Counted from the stretch's first letter, positions 46,143 to 54,912 are shown. The stretch: 64,000 nt of DNA from Solimonas flava DSM 18980 (GCF_000426685.1 NZ_KE384553.1:166656-230655); one strand, 5' to 3'. Numbers and translations are program-made. The notes: generated by a model not told the origin, from the sequence alone.

Positions 46143-46190
46143 CGTCGTTCTCCGGCGCGATGACTGCGGCCAGCCTAGGCCGGTGCGGGG

Positions 46191-47660
46191 CTACAGACTG
46201 AGACCGGGTACGAGTTTGGCGGGCAGCTCCGGGTGCGCGGCTTCGGAGCTGGCGACCGGATAGGCGCAGTAGTCGGCCGCGTAGAACGCGCTCGGTCGAT
46301 GGTTGCCGCTGGCGCCGATGCCGCCGAACGGGAAGGCCCCGGACGCGCCGGTCGTCGGCCGGTTCCAGTTGACGATGCCGGCGCGCGAGCGGCGCCAGTA
46401 GCGGCGGTACTCGGCCTCGTCGTCGCCGATGAAGCCGGCCGACAGCCCGTAGCGCGTGGCGTTGGCGACGTCGATCGCGGCATCGAGGGAAGCGACGCGG
46501 ATCACCTGCAGCAGCGGACCGAAATGCTCCTCGTCGTCGATCTCGACGCCGGTGGTGTCGAGCAGCCCCGGCGTGACGAAGGCGACGCCGCGTTCGAGGC
46601 GGCGCATCGCCAGCAGCGGCTGCGCGCCGCGCGCGACCATGTTCTCCTGCGCGTCGAGCAGCTGCGTCGCCGCACGCGGCGTGATCAGCGGGCCCATGAA
46701 CGGCTGCGGCTCGTCGTTCCAGGCGCCGACGGCGAGCTGGCCGGCGACGTCGGCGAGGCGCGCCGTGAAGCGCGTGCCCCAGGCGTCGTCCGGCACGATC
46801 AGGCGTCGCGCGCAGGTGCAGCGCTGGCCGCTGGTGATGAACGCCGACTGCACGACGTCGTGGACGGCCGCATCGAGCGCTTCGACCGGCCGCACGATCA
46901 GCGGATTGTTGCCGCCCATTTCGAGCGCGAGGATCTTGCCGGTGGCGCCTGCGAACTGGCGGTGCAGTAGTGCGCCGGTGCGCGAGCTGCCGGTGAAGAA
47001 CAGACCGTCGAGCTCGCGGTGCGCGGCGATCGCCTCGCCGGTTTCGCGTTCGCCCTGCAACAGATTCAGCACGCCGGCCGGCAGGCCGGCGGCCTGCCAG
47101 CAGCGCAGCATCGCCTCGCCGACCGCCGGCGTCTGCTCGCTGGGCTTGAACACGACGCAATTGCCGGCGAGCAGCGCCGGCACGATGTGGCCGTTCGGCA
47201 GATGGCCCGGAAAGTTGTACGGACCGAACACGGCGACCACGCCGTGCGGCTTGTGGCGCAGCGTGTGGCCACCGATCTCGGCCCGGGTTTCGACGATGCC
47301 GGTGCGCTGCGCGTAGGCGCGGATCGAGATCTCGACCTTGCCGATCATCGCCGCGACTTCGGTGCGCGCTTCCCACAGCGGCTTGCCCACTTCGCGCGCG
47401 ATCAGCGCCGCCAGTTCTTCGCGCGCCTGTTCGAGCTGGCGCGCATAAGCGCGTGCGACCGTCTCGCGTGCCGCCTGCGGCGTGTCGGACCAGCCGTCGA
47501 AGGCGGCGCGTGCGGCGGCGTACGCCTCGTGCACGTCCTCGTGATTGGCGGTGCGGCCGTTCCACAGCAGATCGCCGCAGGCCGGGTCGCGGCTCTGCAG
47601 CGGCAGGCCGCGGCCGGCGCGCCAGCGCCCGTCGATCAGCAGTTCACCCGTCGTTTCCAT
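46191..47660 (-). CDS. astD: N-succinylglutamate semialdehyde dehydrogenase
   Basis: A 489-residue aldehyde dehydrogenase. It has FGPYNFPGHLPNGHIVPALLAGNCVVFKPSEQTP (in parts), FTGSSRTG (cofactor loop), LEMGGNNPLIV (general-base Glu) and SGQRCTCARRL (catalytic Cys region). PYNFPGHLPNG and GNNPLIV are typical of AstD. It oxidises N-succinylglutamate semialdehyde to N-succinylglutamate with NAD. It lies 18 bp after astA on the same strand and is surely co-transcribed with it. Confidence 0.95.
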   Translation of the reverse strand: METTGELLIDGRWRAGRGLPLQSRDPACGDLLWNGRTANHEDVHEAYAAARAAFDGWSDTPQAARETVARAYARQLEQAREELAALIAREVGKPLWEARTEVAAMIGKVEISIRAYAQRTGIVETRAEIGGHTLRHKPHGVVAVFGPYNFPGHLPNGHIVPALLAGNCVVFKPSEQTPAVGEAMLRCWQAAGLPAGVLNLLQGERETGEAIAAHRELDGLFFTGSSRTGALLHRQFAGATGKILALEMGGNNPLIVRPVEALDAAVHDVVQSAFITSGQRCTCARRLIVPDDAWGTRFTARLADVAGQLAVGAWNDEPQPFMGPLITPRAATQLLDAQENMVARGAQPLLAMRRLERGVAFVTPGLLDTTGVEIDDEEHFGPLLQVIRVASLDAAIDVANATRYGLSAGFIGDDEAEYRRYWRRSRAGIVNWNRPTTGASGAFPFGGIGASGNHRPSAFYAADYCAYPVASSEAAHPELPAKLVPGLSL

Positions 47661-47678
47661 TGGGACTCCGGCAAGGTT

Positions 47679-48704
47679 TCAGAGCGGGCAGACGCGGACG
47701 CGCTCGCCCGGCGCGACGCCGAGCGCCGCGGCGACGGTGTCCGGCAACGGCGCGCCATCGGCGCCGACTGCGAGCTCGGCGAGCGTGCAGCGGAAGCCGT
47801 CGAGCCGTTCGTTGGCGACCAGGTGCGGCAGGCCGTCGCGCGCTGGCGCGCCGGCGACGACCGTGGCGTGGTGCGAGCGCCGTACCGAGCGGATCGCCTG
47901 CAGCGGGGCTTCGACCGCCGGGCCGCCGTCGAAGATATCGATGTAGCCCTGGTAGCGGAAGCGCTCCTGTTCGAGGAAGCGCAGCGCCGGCGCGGTTTCC
48001 GGATGCACCTGGCCGAGCACGCCCTGCGCTTCCGGCGGCAGCAGCACGGTGTAGATCGGATGCTTGGGCATCAGTTCGGCGATCACCGCCTTGTTGCCCT
48101 GGCCGACGACGTGCTCGGCGTCGCCGTACTCGATGCTGAAGAAGTGCCGGCCGAGGCCTTCCCAGAACGGCGAACGCCCGGCCGCGTCGGAGACGCCGCG
48201 CATCTCGGCGATCACCTTGTCGGCGAAACGATGCGGAAAGGCGGCCATGAACAGGAAGCGGGATTTCGACAGCAGCGTGCCGTGCCGGCTGTGGCGCGCG
48301 TCGCGGCGCAGGTAGAGCGAGCACAGCACCGTGCTGCCGGTCAGATCGTTCGACAGGTACAGCGTCGGCAGGCGCTTGTAGACATTCAGCGCCGGGCTCG
48401 CCTGGACGGTGAGACCGACGTGGTAGTTGTAGAACGGCTCGTCCAGGCCGCAGGCCGCTTCGATCGCGCAGCAGCCGGCGATCGTGCCGTCGCCGCTGTC
48501 GAGCACGAACATGTAGCGCTCGTGGCCGGGCGCGTCGACCTCGGCGGCGAACGAAGCCAGCGAGCGCTCGATCTTGTGCCGCAGCACTTCGCGCACCGGC
48601 GGCAGCGAGGTGAAGCCGGTGCCGGCGCCGCGCGCCAGTTCGAGCAGCGCGTCGAGGTCGCCGGGCGCGATCGGGCGCACGCAGGCGGCGGCTACGGCGC
48701 TCAT
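47679..48704 (-). CDS. astA: Arginine N-succinyltransferase
   Basis: A 341-residue AstA. The ATG at 48704 overlaps the upstream stop (ATGA) and has GGAG upstream; an ATG four codons earlier is the alternative. Family segments: VRPIAPGDLDALLELARGAGTGFTSLP, NDLTGSTVLCSLYLRRDAR, SKSRFLFMAAFPHRFADKVIAEMRG, FWEGLGRHFFSIEYGDAEH and GQVHPETAPALRFLEQERFRY. It moves succinyl from succinyl-CoA to arginine, the first AST step. Only one subunit is encoded here. Confidence 0.96.
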   Translation of the reverse strand: MSAVAAACVRPIAPGDLDALLELARGAGTGFTSLPPVREVLRHKIERSLASFAAEVDAPGHERYMFVLDSGDGTIAGCCAIEAACGLDEPFYNYHVGLTVQASPALNVYKRLPTLYLSNDLTGSTVLCSLYLRRDARHSRHGTLLSKSRFLFMAAFPHRFADKVIAEMRGVSDAAGRSPFWEGLGRHFFSIEYGDAEHVVGQGNKAVIAELMPKHPIYTVLLPPEAQGVLGQVHPETAPALRFLEQERFRYQGYIDIFDGGPAVEAPLQAIRSVRRSHHATVVAGAPARDGLPHLVANERLDGFRCTLAELAVGADGAPLPDTVAAALGVAPGERVRVCPL

Positions 48705-49909
48705 GTCCAGCTCCATTCGCCGCTGGCGACGCGCATCAGCAGCAGCGCCGACAGCTGCGCGCGCTCGCCGAGGCTCGAATAGCGCATGGTTTCGCGGTCC
48801 GAGTGGATGTCGCGGCCGACGACGCCGAGATTGTCGAGATTCGGCAGACCGTGCGCGGCCAGGTTGTTGCCGTCGCAGCAGCCGCCGGTCGGCTTGAACG
48901 CGAGCGGTCGTTGCAGCGCGCGGCCGCAGTCGAGCACCCAGTCCATCAGGCGCTCCTGTGCCGCGCCCAGCGGCTTGGGCGGGCGCGTGAAGCCGCCGCG
49001 CAGCTCGAAGACGATACCGTCGCCGCCGTGCGCGCGGAAGATGCGGTCGAGCTCGCCCTGCAGCCACGGCTCGTCGCCGGCCTGCTGCGTACGCACGTTG
49101 AATTTGAACAGGCAGAAGTCGGGAATCACGTTGAGCGGGCCGCCGCCGCGGACATAAGCGGGATTGATCGTGACGCCCTCACGTTGCAGGCCGTTGATGG
49201 CGTCGATGACGCGCGCCGCGGCGGCGATCGCGTTGCGGCCGTCCTGCGGGTTGCGTCCGGCGTGCGCGGCGCGGCCGTGCACGAGGATCTCGAAGTTGCC
49301 GCTGCCCTTGCGGCTCGATGCCAGCGAGCCGTCGGGGAACGAGGGTTCGTAGATGAGCCCGAAGCGGTGGCGCTGCGCGGCTTCGGCGAGCAGCGGCGCC
49401 GAGCCGGTCGAGCCGATCTCCTCGTCCGGGTTCAGCAGCACCTCCCAGCCGACGCGCTCGCGCCACGGCGTACGTTCCAGCGTCGCCAGTGCCAGCCACA
49501 TCGCCAGCAGGCCGCCCTTGAGATCGGCGACGCCGGGTCCGTGCACAGTGTCCTCGTCGATGAAGCGCGCGGTCTGGAACGGATGCTCGGCGCCGTAGAC
49601 GGTGTCGAGGTGGCCGCCGAGGAAAACCTGTAACGGCGCCTCCGGGCGCAGGCGCAGGCGCAGCGCCGGGCCGACCGCGCGCTCGCGCTGGGTGCCGTCG
49701 TCGGCCGTCGACCGGGACGGCGGCAGCTCGAACCACTGCGCGCTCGCGCCGAGCGCGGAGAAGCGTGGCGCCAGCATCTCGGCGACCGCGCGCACGCCGC
49801 GCGGGTTGAAGCTGCCGGAATTCTGGTTCGCCAGGCGCAGCAGCTCGTCGCGCAGGAGCGGCGCCTGCGCGGCGGTCCATTGCAGATGCGGTGAGTAATC
49901 CTCTCGCAC
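48701..49909 (-). CDS. M20-family metallohydrolase, candidate succinylglutamate desuccinylase
   Basis: A 402-residue M20 (carboxypeptidase G2-type) hydrolase. Metal and catalytic residues are in place: His100 and Asp102 (GGHLDTVYG), Asp129 (GPGVADLKGG), Glu163/164 (NPDEEIGS), Glu188 (LIYEPS) and His369 (GRDIHSDRE). The dimerisation insert with VHGRAAHAG is present. It overlaps astA by 4 bp and leads the M20-astA-astD unit. No astE (M14 family) is visible, so this enzyme is the best candidate to release glutamate and succinate from N-succinylglutamate (inference). Confidence 0.9.
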   Translation of the reverse strand: MREDYSPHLQWTAAQAPLLRDELLRLANQNSGSFNPRGVRAVAEMLAPRFSALGASAQWFELPPSRSTADDGTQRERAVGPALRLRLRPEAPLQVFLGGHLDTVYGAEHPFQTARFIDEDTVHGPGVADLKGGLLAMWLALATLERTPWRERVGWEVLLNPDEEIGSTGSAPLLAEAAQRHRFGLIYEPSFPDGSLASSRKGSGNFEILVHGRAAHAGRNPQDGRNAIAAAARVIDAINGLQREGVTINPAYVRGGGPLNVIPDFCLFKFNVRTQQAGDEPWLQGELDRIFRAHGGDGIVFELRGGFTRPPKPLGAAQERLMDWVLDCGRALQRPLAFKPTGGCCDGNNLAAHGLPNLDNLGVVGRDIHSDRETMRYSSLGERAQLSALLLMRVASGEWSWT

Positions 49910-49981
49910 GGCGCGAACCTGTCTGCTGTAATGAGTCCATTCTTAGGGACGTCGCGCGCCTCGCGCATGAGGAAAACTCCG

Positions 49982-50815
49982 GTGAAGTTCTGGTTCGCAA
50001 AATCGCTCGCCGCGCTCTGCGCGCTCATCGGCCTGTTCGGTGCCGGCCACGCCTGGAGCGCCGACCAGGCGCTGTGGGAGAAATCGACGCTGAACCAGAT
50101 CCTCAAGCGCGGCGAACTGCGCGTCGGCCTCGAGGCCGGCTACGTGCCGTTCGAGATGCGGGACCGAAAGGGCAACATCATCGGCTTCGACGTCGACCTC
50201 GCCCGCCTGATGGCGCGCTACATGGGCGTCAAGCTGACGCTCGTCAACACGCAGTGGGACGGCATCATTCCGGCGCTGCTGACCGACAAGTTCGACCTGC
50301 TGATGTCCGGCATGACCGTCACGCCCGAGCGCAACCTGCAGGTCAACTTCGCCGACCCGTACGTCGTCATCGGCCAGACCGTCATCATCCGCAAGGGGCT
50401 GATCGGCAAGATCACCAAGTACGATCAGCTCGACGACCCGCAATACACGATCGCCACCAAGCTCGGCACGACCGGCGACATCGCCGGGCGCAAGTACTTC
50501 ACCAAGGCCAAGATCAAGGCCTTCGAGACCGAGGCCGAGGCGACGCTCGAAGTACGCAACGGTCGCGCCGACGCCTTCGTCTATGACCTGCCGTACAACG
50601 CCGTCTTCTACGCCCGCTACCCGAACGACGTCGGCATCCTGCGCGAGACCTTCACCCAGGAGCCGATCGGCTGGGCCGTCCGCAAGGGCGACCCCGACTT
50701 CCTCAACTGGCTGAACAATTTCCTGCGCGTCATCAAGGCCGACGGCAGCTACGATGCGCTGTATCAGAAGTGGTTCGAGGGCACGGCGTGGCTGCAGAAC
50801 GTCGGGGGCGGTTAA
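49982..50815 (+). CDS. Amino-acid ABC transporter substrate-binding protein
   Basis: A 277-residue periplasmic binding protein (SBP family 3). The GTG at 49982 is preferred because GAGGA lies 8 bp upstream and the protein then opens with a signal peptide (KFWFAKSLAALCALIGLFGAGHAWS); ATGs at 49931 and 49967 are in frame. The mature part has LRVGLEAGYVPFEMRDRKGNIIGFDVDLARLMARYMG (in parts), SGMTVTPERNLQVNFADPYV and GRADAFVYDLPYN. The ligand is probably a polar or basic amino acid; arginine would suit the divergent AST genes. The likely permease and ATPase are at 62.9-64 kb. Confidence 0.9.
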   Translation: MKFWFAKSLAALCALIGLFGAGHAWSADQALWEKSTLNQILKRGELRVGLEAGYVPFEMRDRKGNIIGFDVDLARLMARYMGVKLTLVNTQWDGIIPALLTDKFDLLMSGMTVTPERNLQVNFADPYVVIGQTVIIRKGLIGKITKYDQLDDPQYTIATKLGTTGDIAGRKYFTKAKIKAFETEAEATLEVRNGRADAFVYDLPYNAVFYARYPNDVGILRETFTQEPIGWAVRKGDPDFLNWLNNFLRVIKADGSYDALYQKWFEGTAWLQNVGGG

Positions 50816-50947
50816 GGCCCCGGCAGGGCCGCGCCTGCGATTGAGACCGGGCGCGCGGTTCGGGGAAGCGGATCGTCAGAAAATGCAGCGACATCGATCG
50901 CCGAGGATCGAACATATCGCTGATCAGCGTCACGATTGCCGGGGGGC

Positions 50948-52984
50948 ATGATGAGAAGAGGATTGGATCTGGTTGTTTTCTGCTGCGGGGCCTTGCTCTG
51001 GACAGCGGCGATGGCAGCGGAAGAACGATTGGCGGCCCAGCCGCTGCCCGTTCGCGATTTCGCAAGATTCAATGAATATGAAGAAGTGAAAATCTCCCCG
51101 GGAGGCGAGTATCTGGCGGTGACATCCCGCATCGAGAAAAGGACGGTGCTGGCCCTTCTTCGCCTGTCGGACATGAAGGTCGTTGCGTCGGCGGGCGGTG
51201 CCGAATACCAGCACGTCAGTTCCTTTTCTTGGGTGAGCGATGATCGTGTCGTTTACTCGATTGGTGAGAACTATGGCTCTCTGGAGCGTCCAGCTGGGAC
51301 TGGTGAGCTTCTGGCGTTGGACGTGGATGGATCGCCATCCAAATATCTCTTCGGCTACCGAGGTGAAATGTCGACCGGCACGCGAATTCGTGCGGCCACG
51401 GCGCAGTATGCCTCTGCACAAGTGATAGACCCTCTGATCGATGATCCTTCGTACGCGGTAATTGCCGTCTATCCCTGGCGTGAATCGGATACGCAGGATA
51501 CGGGTGCCATCATTTACAAGATAAATGTAAAGAACGGTCTTACGTCACCGATCATTTCGTCTCCCGGTCGCGGCGAAACCTCGTTCCTCACCGACAAGAA
51601 AGGGTTCGTGCGCTACGCCACAGGGTATTTCAGTAATCCCGTGAGCGTTGATACCTACGTCCGCTCGCCGGAACATCCGGAATGGAAGAAGGCCAATTCG
51701 GGAGCGCTGGAGCGGCATAACATCGAGCCCATAGCATTTTCGGAGCAGCAGGATACCGCTTACTTGATATCCGACGAGAAGAACGGTCGCTCGTGTCTGG
51801 TTGCTCATCATTTAAGTGATGACAGGCGGGAAGAGTTAGCGTGTGATCCGGTATCGGCCGTCGCCGGATACACGCCTTCACACGACCAGACACAGCCGAT
51901 CCGCGTATTCTTCGAGCCGGACAAAGTCGAGTCGATAGCGCTCTTCTCCGACGATCCCGATAGCAGGACGCTGACGGCGTTGACTCGGAGTTTTTCCGGG
52001 CAGGTGGCCGGGATCGCGTCCTGGTCTCGTGATGGCAGCAAGGCCGTCGTGTACGTCTCAAGTGATCGCAATCCCGGCGTTTTCTATCTGCTCGACAGAA
52101 AGGCGAAGACAGCGGACTTTCTTTTGGCGAAACGTCCATGGGTCGATCCGGAGCAAATGGCAGAGCGCCAGCCGATTGGCTTCAGATCGACGGATGGAAT
52201 GATGGTCCACGGGTATCTGACCCTGCCGAAGGGCATGAAGCCCGAGAATTTGCCCATGGTTGTGATTTCCCATGGCGGTCCATTTGGCTTTCGCGATCAT
52301 TGGGCCTTCGACGAAGAAGCTCAGATGTTTGCCAGTCGCGGTTATGCGGTGTTGCAGGTCAACTATCGCGGCTCCGGCGGCTACGGCAGCGCCTACCAGC
52401 TCGCCGGCAAGGAGCAGTGGGGCGCCGGCATGATCGACGACATCGCGGCCGGTACCCACTATGTAACGGGTAAGGGGATTGCTGATCCAAGGCGGGTTTG
52501 CGCTTATGGCGCGAGTTTCGGCGGCTATGCTTCGCTCATGGGCGCGGTGCGCTATCCGGAGCTCTATCGATGTGTTGTTGGCTATGCGGGCATTTACGAT
52601 CTCGTCCAGTTGAAGCGCGAGGCGGCAAGCTCGAATACGAAAATGGGACGCCGCTACTTCGACTTCTACGTCGGGACGAGTGATGAAATGCTGAAAGCCC
52701 AGTCGCCGACAACATACTTGGATCGCTTGCGTGCGAATGTCATGCTGGCTCACGGCGAGCTGGATCGAAATGCGGAGTTCGACCAGTACGAAACACTCCG
52801 TGATGCACTGAAGTCTCGAGGGTACCCATTCGAATCGCTGACCTACGCCGGTGAAGGGCACGGCTTCTACAGCGAAGCGCACCGCGAGGAGCTCTACACC
52901 AGAATGCTCGACTTCATCGCGCGTAGCTTGAGCGCGCCGGCGGGCGAAAGCGCTTCGGCTATGCCTGATACCGTCACCCGGTAA
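50948..52984 (+). CDS. Secreted S9-family peptidase (prolyl oligopeptidase type)
   Basis: A 678-residue peptidase with a signal peptide (MMRRGLDLVVFCCGALLWTAAMAA). The N-terminal about 390 residues look like a beta-propeller; the C-terminal alpha/beta-hydrolase domain carries Ser523 in YGASFGGYAS, Asp606 in HGELDRN and His638 in GEGHGFYSE. The start is uncertain: ATGs at 50948 and 50951 follow a G-run closely, and a TTG lies at 50936. Codon use is clearly less GC-rich than in neighbours except for a patch near 52,360-52,450. It should cleave short peptides in the periplasm. Its position splits an ABC transporter gene set. Confidence 0.88.
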   Translation: MMRRGLDLVVFCCGALLWTAAMAAEERLAAQPLPVRDFARFNEYEEVKISPGGEYLAVTSRIEKRTVLALLRLSDMKVVASAGGAEYQHVSSFSWVSDDRVVYSIGENYGSLERPAGTGELLALDVDGSPSKYLFGYRGEMSTGTRIRAATAQYASAQVIDPLIDDPSYAVIAVYPWRESDTQDTGAIIYKINVKNGLTSPIISSPGRGETSFLTDKKGFVRYATGYFSNPVSVDTYVRSPEHPEWKKANSGALERHNIEPIAFSEQQDTAYLISDEKNGRSCLVAHHLSDDRREELACDPVSAVAGYTPSHDQTQPIRVFFEPDKVESIALFSDDPDSRTLTALTRSFSGQVAGIASWSRDGSKAVVYVSSDRNPGVFYLLDRKAKTADFLLAKRPWVDPEQMAERQPIGFRSTDGMMVHGYLTLPKGMKPENLPMVVISHGGPFGFRDHWAFDEEAQMFASRGYAVLQVNYRGSGGYGSAYQLAGKEQWGAGMIDDIAAGTHYVTGKGIADPRRVCAYGASFGGYASLMGAVRYPELYRCVVGYAGIYDLVQLKREAASSNTKMGRRYFDFYVGTSDEMLKAQSPTTYLDRLRANVMLAHGELDRNAEFDQYETLRDALKSRGYPFESLTYAGEGHGFYSEAHREELYTRMLDFIARSLSAPAGESASAMPDTVTR

Positions 52985-53003
52985 CCCGGCTTCGATCCAG
53001 CCT

Positions 53004-53025
53004 CGTTGCGCAGAACAGCGCAACG
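53004..53025. other. Inverted repeat after the S9 peptidase gene
   Basis: CGTTGCGC pairs perfectly with GCGCAACG across a 6-base loop, 19 bp after the stop codon. No strong T-tract follows (TTCCG), so it is a weak terminator at best. It is the first element of the 375-bp stretch up to tolC, which otherwise holds the activator sites and sigma-54 promoter listed next and no gene. Confidence 0.6.
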
Positions 53026-53209
53026 TTCCGCTTGCTCTGAATGCGGCATCGCGGAAGCCCGACTCGGCGTCCATCGCGTTCGGCCGTCTCTGGAGTGGCC
53101 TGCCATCGGGCTTTCCCCGGGTGCAGATCGCGGAGGCGGTGTGCGGCTGCGTATTGCCTGGGTTGAATAGAAGCGAGCACTCGTCCGGCGCTTTGAAAGT
53201 TTGCCGGAC

Positions 53210-53243
53210 TGTCCGCCGCTGTCCGCAAGCCCGTACGCGGACA
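53210..53243 (+). promoter_or_regulatory. Candidate NtrC-type activator sites upstream of tolC
   Basis: TGTCCGC occurs at 53210-53216 and 53220-53226, and the inverted half-site GCGGACA at 53237-53243, giving TGTCCGC-N10-GCGGACA. The group ends 66 bp before a sigma-54 promoter match. AT-rich DNA, unusual for this genome, fills the gap and might ease DNA looping. Confidence 0.65.
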
Positions 53244-53309
53244 CCAAATCCCACCCGGATTGCTTTTATTTATATCGTTTATTCAATGAGATAATTTCAT
53301 CTGCCGCGC

Positions 53310-53325
53310 TGGCACGGCCGCTGCG
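53310..53325 (+). promoter_or_regulatory. Sigma-54 promoter of tolC-like gene
   Basis: TGGCACGGCCGCTGCG fits the -24/-12 consensus: GG at 53311-53312, 10 bp, GC at 53323-53324. It lies 34 bp before the ATG at 53360. Confidence 0.75.
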
Positions 53326-53359
53326 TTGTCGATCCGCAAAACCGGTATGGGGAGCGACG

Positions 53360-54736
53360 ATGCGAGTGGCGGCGGGGTGTTTGGCGGTGGTGATGGCGGC
53401 GGCGGGCCCGGCGCAGGCGAACAGCCTGATCGAGGCCTATCGCGCCGCGCAGCAGCACGACGCGGTGCTGCAGGCGGCGCTCGAGGTGCGCAATGCGGCG
53501 GTCGAGGCACGGCCGCAGGCCTGGTCGCTGCTGCTGCCGTCGGTGACGGCGAGCGCCGGCACGGCGCGCGAGCGCTACCGGCTCGACGGCGGCAATGCGG
53601 CGGTGAGCGATCCGACCGATCCGCAGGCGAGCGAGGAGTCGCGTTTCTCGGCGACGCGGACCACGTACGGGCTCGACCTCAAGCAGACGCTGTGGAGCGT
53701 GGAATCGTTCCAGAAGCTGCGCCAGAGTAGCCTGGCGGTCGCGCAGGCCGAGGCCGAGTACCGTGACGCGCATCAGGCGCTGATCCTGCGGGTCGCCGAG
53801 GCCTATTTCGGCGTGCTCGCCGCGGCCGACAACCTCGACGCCAACCGCTCGGAGCGCGCCGCCTACGCGGCGCTCGTCGATCAGGCGCAGAAGCGTCTGC
53901 AGACCGGCCTGGGCGCGCGCATCGGCGTCGACGAGGCGCAGTCGTTCTATTCGTTGACCGCGCAGGCGGTCAGCGATTCCGAGCTGGCGCTGCTCGACGC
54001 GCAGCGTGCGTTGCTGCAGATCACGCGCGAGTCTACGGCCATCGTGCCGCTGCGCGAGGAGATTCCGCTGGCGCCGCCGCAGCCGGCCAGCGCCGACGAG
54101 TGGCTCGCCGCGGCGCGGCAGGGCAACTACGCCGTGCAGGCGGCGCAGCTGAAGCAGGAGGTGGCGGCGCGCGGCGTGTCGGTGGTTGACGGCCGCTGGT
54201 GGCCGACGGTGTCGCTGCAGGGCTCGATTGGCAAGACCCAGATTCCCGACGTGCTCGGCGGCGACCAGCGCATCGACAGCATCGGCGTCTACGCGGAGTG
54301 GCCGATCTTCTCCGGCGGTCAGACGCTGTCGCAGCGTCGGGAGGCTTCGGCGCGCTGGCGCGGCGCCAGCGCCGACTACGACGGCCGCGTGCGACTGGCC
54401 GAGCGCGACACGCTGGCGGCGTTCCGCGGCGTGCTGGTCGGCATCCGCAACATCCGCTCCGGCCAGCTCGCGGTGCAGGCCAACCGCACGGCGGTCGAGG
54501 CCAGCCAGAACGGCGTCGAAGCCGGCACCCGCACCGAGTTCGACCTGCTCAACGCGCAGACCCATTACTACTCGGCGCTGCGTACGTACTACCAGTCGCG
54601 CTACGACTATCTGAACAACACGCTGCGCCTGAAGGCGCAGGCCGGGCGCCTCACTGAAGGCGATCTGGCGGCGGTCGATGCGGTGCTCGCCGACGACGGG
54701 CGACGTGTCGACATGCCGGCGGACCTGTCGCCGTGA
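53360..54736 (+). CDS. TolC-family outer membrane efflux protein
   Basis: A 458-residue TolC-type channel with a signal peptide (MRVAAGCLAVVMAAAGPAQA). GGGGAG lies 5 bp before the ATG. The TolC repeat layout is clear: NSLIEAYRAAQQHDAVLQAA at the mature start, LDLKQTLWSVESFQKLRQSSLAVAQAEAEYRDA (in parts), then in the second half GVYAEWPIFSGGQTLSQRREA, GVEAGTRTEFDLLNAQTHYYSA and YLNNTLRLKAQAGRL. It forms the trimeric exit duct of an export pump. It is followed by adaptor, ABC ATPase and permease genes and preceded by a sigma-54 promoter. Confidence 0.94.
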   Translation: MRVAAGCLAVVMAAAGPAQANSLIEAYRAAQQHDAVLQAALEVRNAAVEARPQAWSLLLPSVTASAGTARERYRLDGGNAAVSDPTDPQASEESRFSATRTTYGLDLKQTLWSVESFQKLRQSSLAVAQAEAEYRDAHQALILRVAEAYFGVLAAADNLDANRSERAAYAALVDQAQKRLQTGLGARIGVDEAQSFYSLTAQAVSDSELALLDAQRALLQITRESTAIVPLREEIPLAPPQPASADEWLAAARQGNYAVQAAQLKQEVAARGVSVVDGRWWPTVSLQGSIGKTQIPDVLGGDQRIDSIGVYAEWPIFSGGQTLSQRREASARWRGASADYDGRVRLAERDTLAAFRGVLVGIRNIRSGQLAVQANRTAVEASQNGVEAGTRTEFDLLNAQTHYYSALRTYYQSRYDYLNNTLRLKAQAGRLTEGDLAAVDAVLADDGRRVDMPADLSP

Positions 54737-54751
54737 ACCTCGCCGGGCGCT

Positions 54752-54793
54752 TGTCCGCGGTGTCCGGCGGCGCCGTCCGCGGACACTGTCCGC
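54752..54793 (+). promoter_or_regulatory. Candidate NtrC-type activator sites upstream of the adaptor gene
   Basis: TGTCCGC at 54752-54758, a near-copy TGTCCGG at 54761-54767, then GCGGACA (54779-54785) and TGTCCGC (54787-54793), which form the perfect inverted repeat GCGGACACTGTCCGC. GTCCGCGGAC (54775-54784) is also palindromic. The last site ends 59 bp before a sigma-54 promoter match. The same half-sites occur upstream of tolC. Confidence 0.7.
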
Positions 54794-54852
54794 AGCGTGC
54801 CGGCGACGAACGAATTTGTTTCGCAGCAATGACTTAACGATCAACGACGGGC

Positions 54853-54868
54853 TGGTACGGCGCTTGCG
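54853..54868 (+). promoter_or_regulatory. Sigma-54 promoter of the adaptor-ABC operon
   Basis: TGGTACGGCGCTTGCG: GG at 54854-54855, 10 bp, GC at 54866-54867, with the preferred TTGC at -12. It lies 44 bp before the adaptor start. Confidence 0.78.
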
Positions 54869-54912
54869 CCGACCGCCCTGGAACCGCAACGCGCGGTAGG
54901 GGAAGGCAGGAC

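Noticed and set aside
50948-52984. Lasso-peptide isopeptidase within a lasso-peptide cluster
   Set aside because: The S9 fold would fit, but there is no precursor, no B/C maturation proteins and no TonB receptor next to it.
50816-53209. Insertion sequence or integrated element around the peptidase gene
   Set aside because: I found no transposase or integrase and no flanking inverted or direct repeats; only composition suggests transfer.
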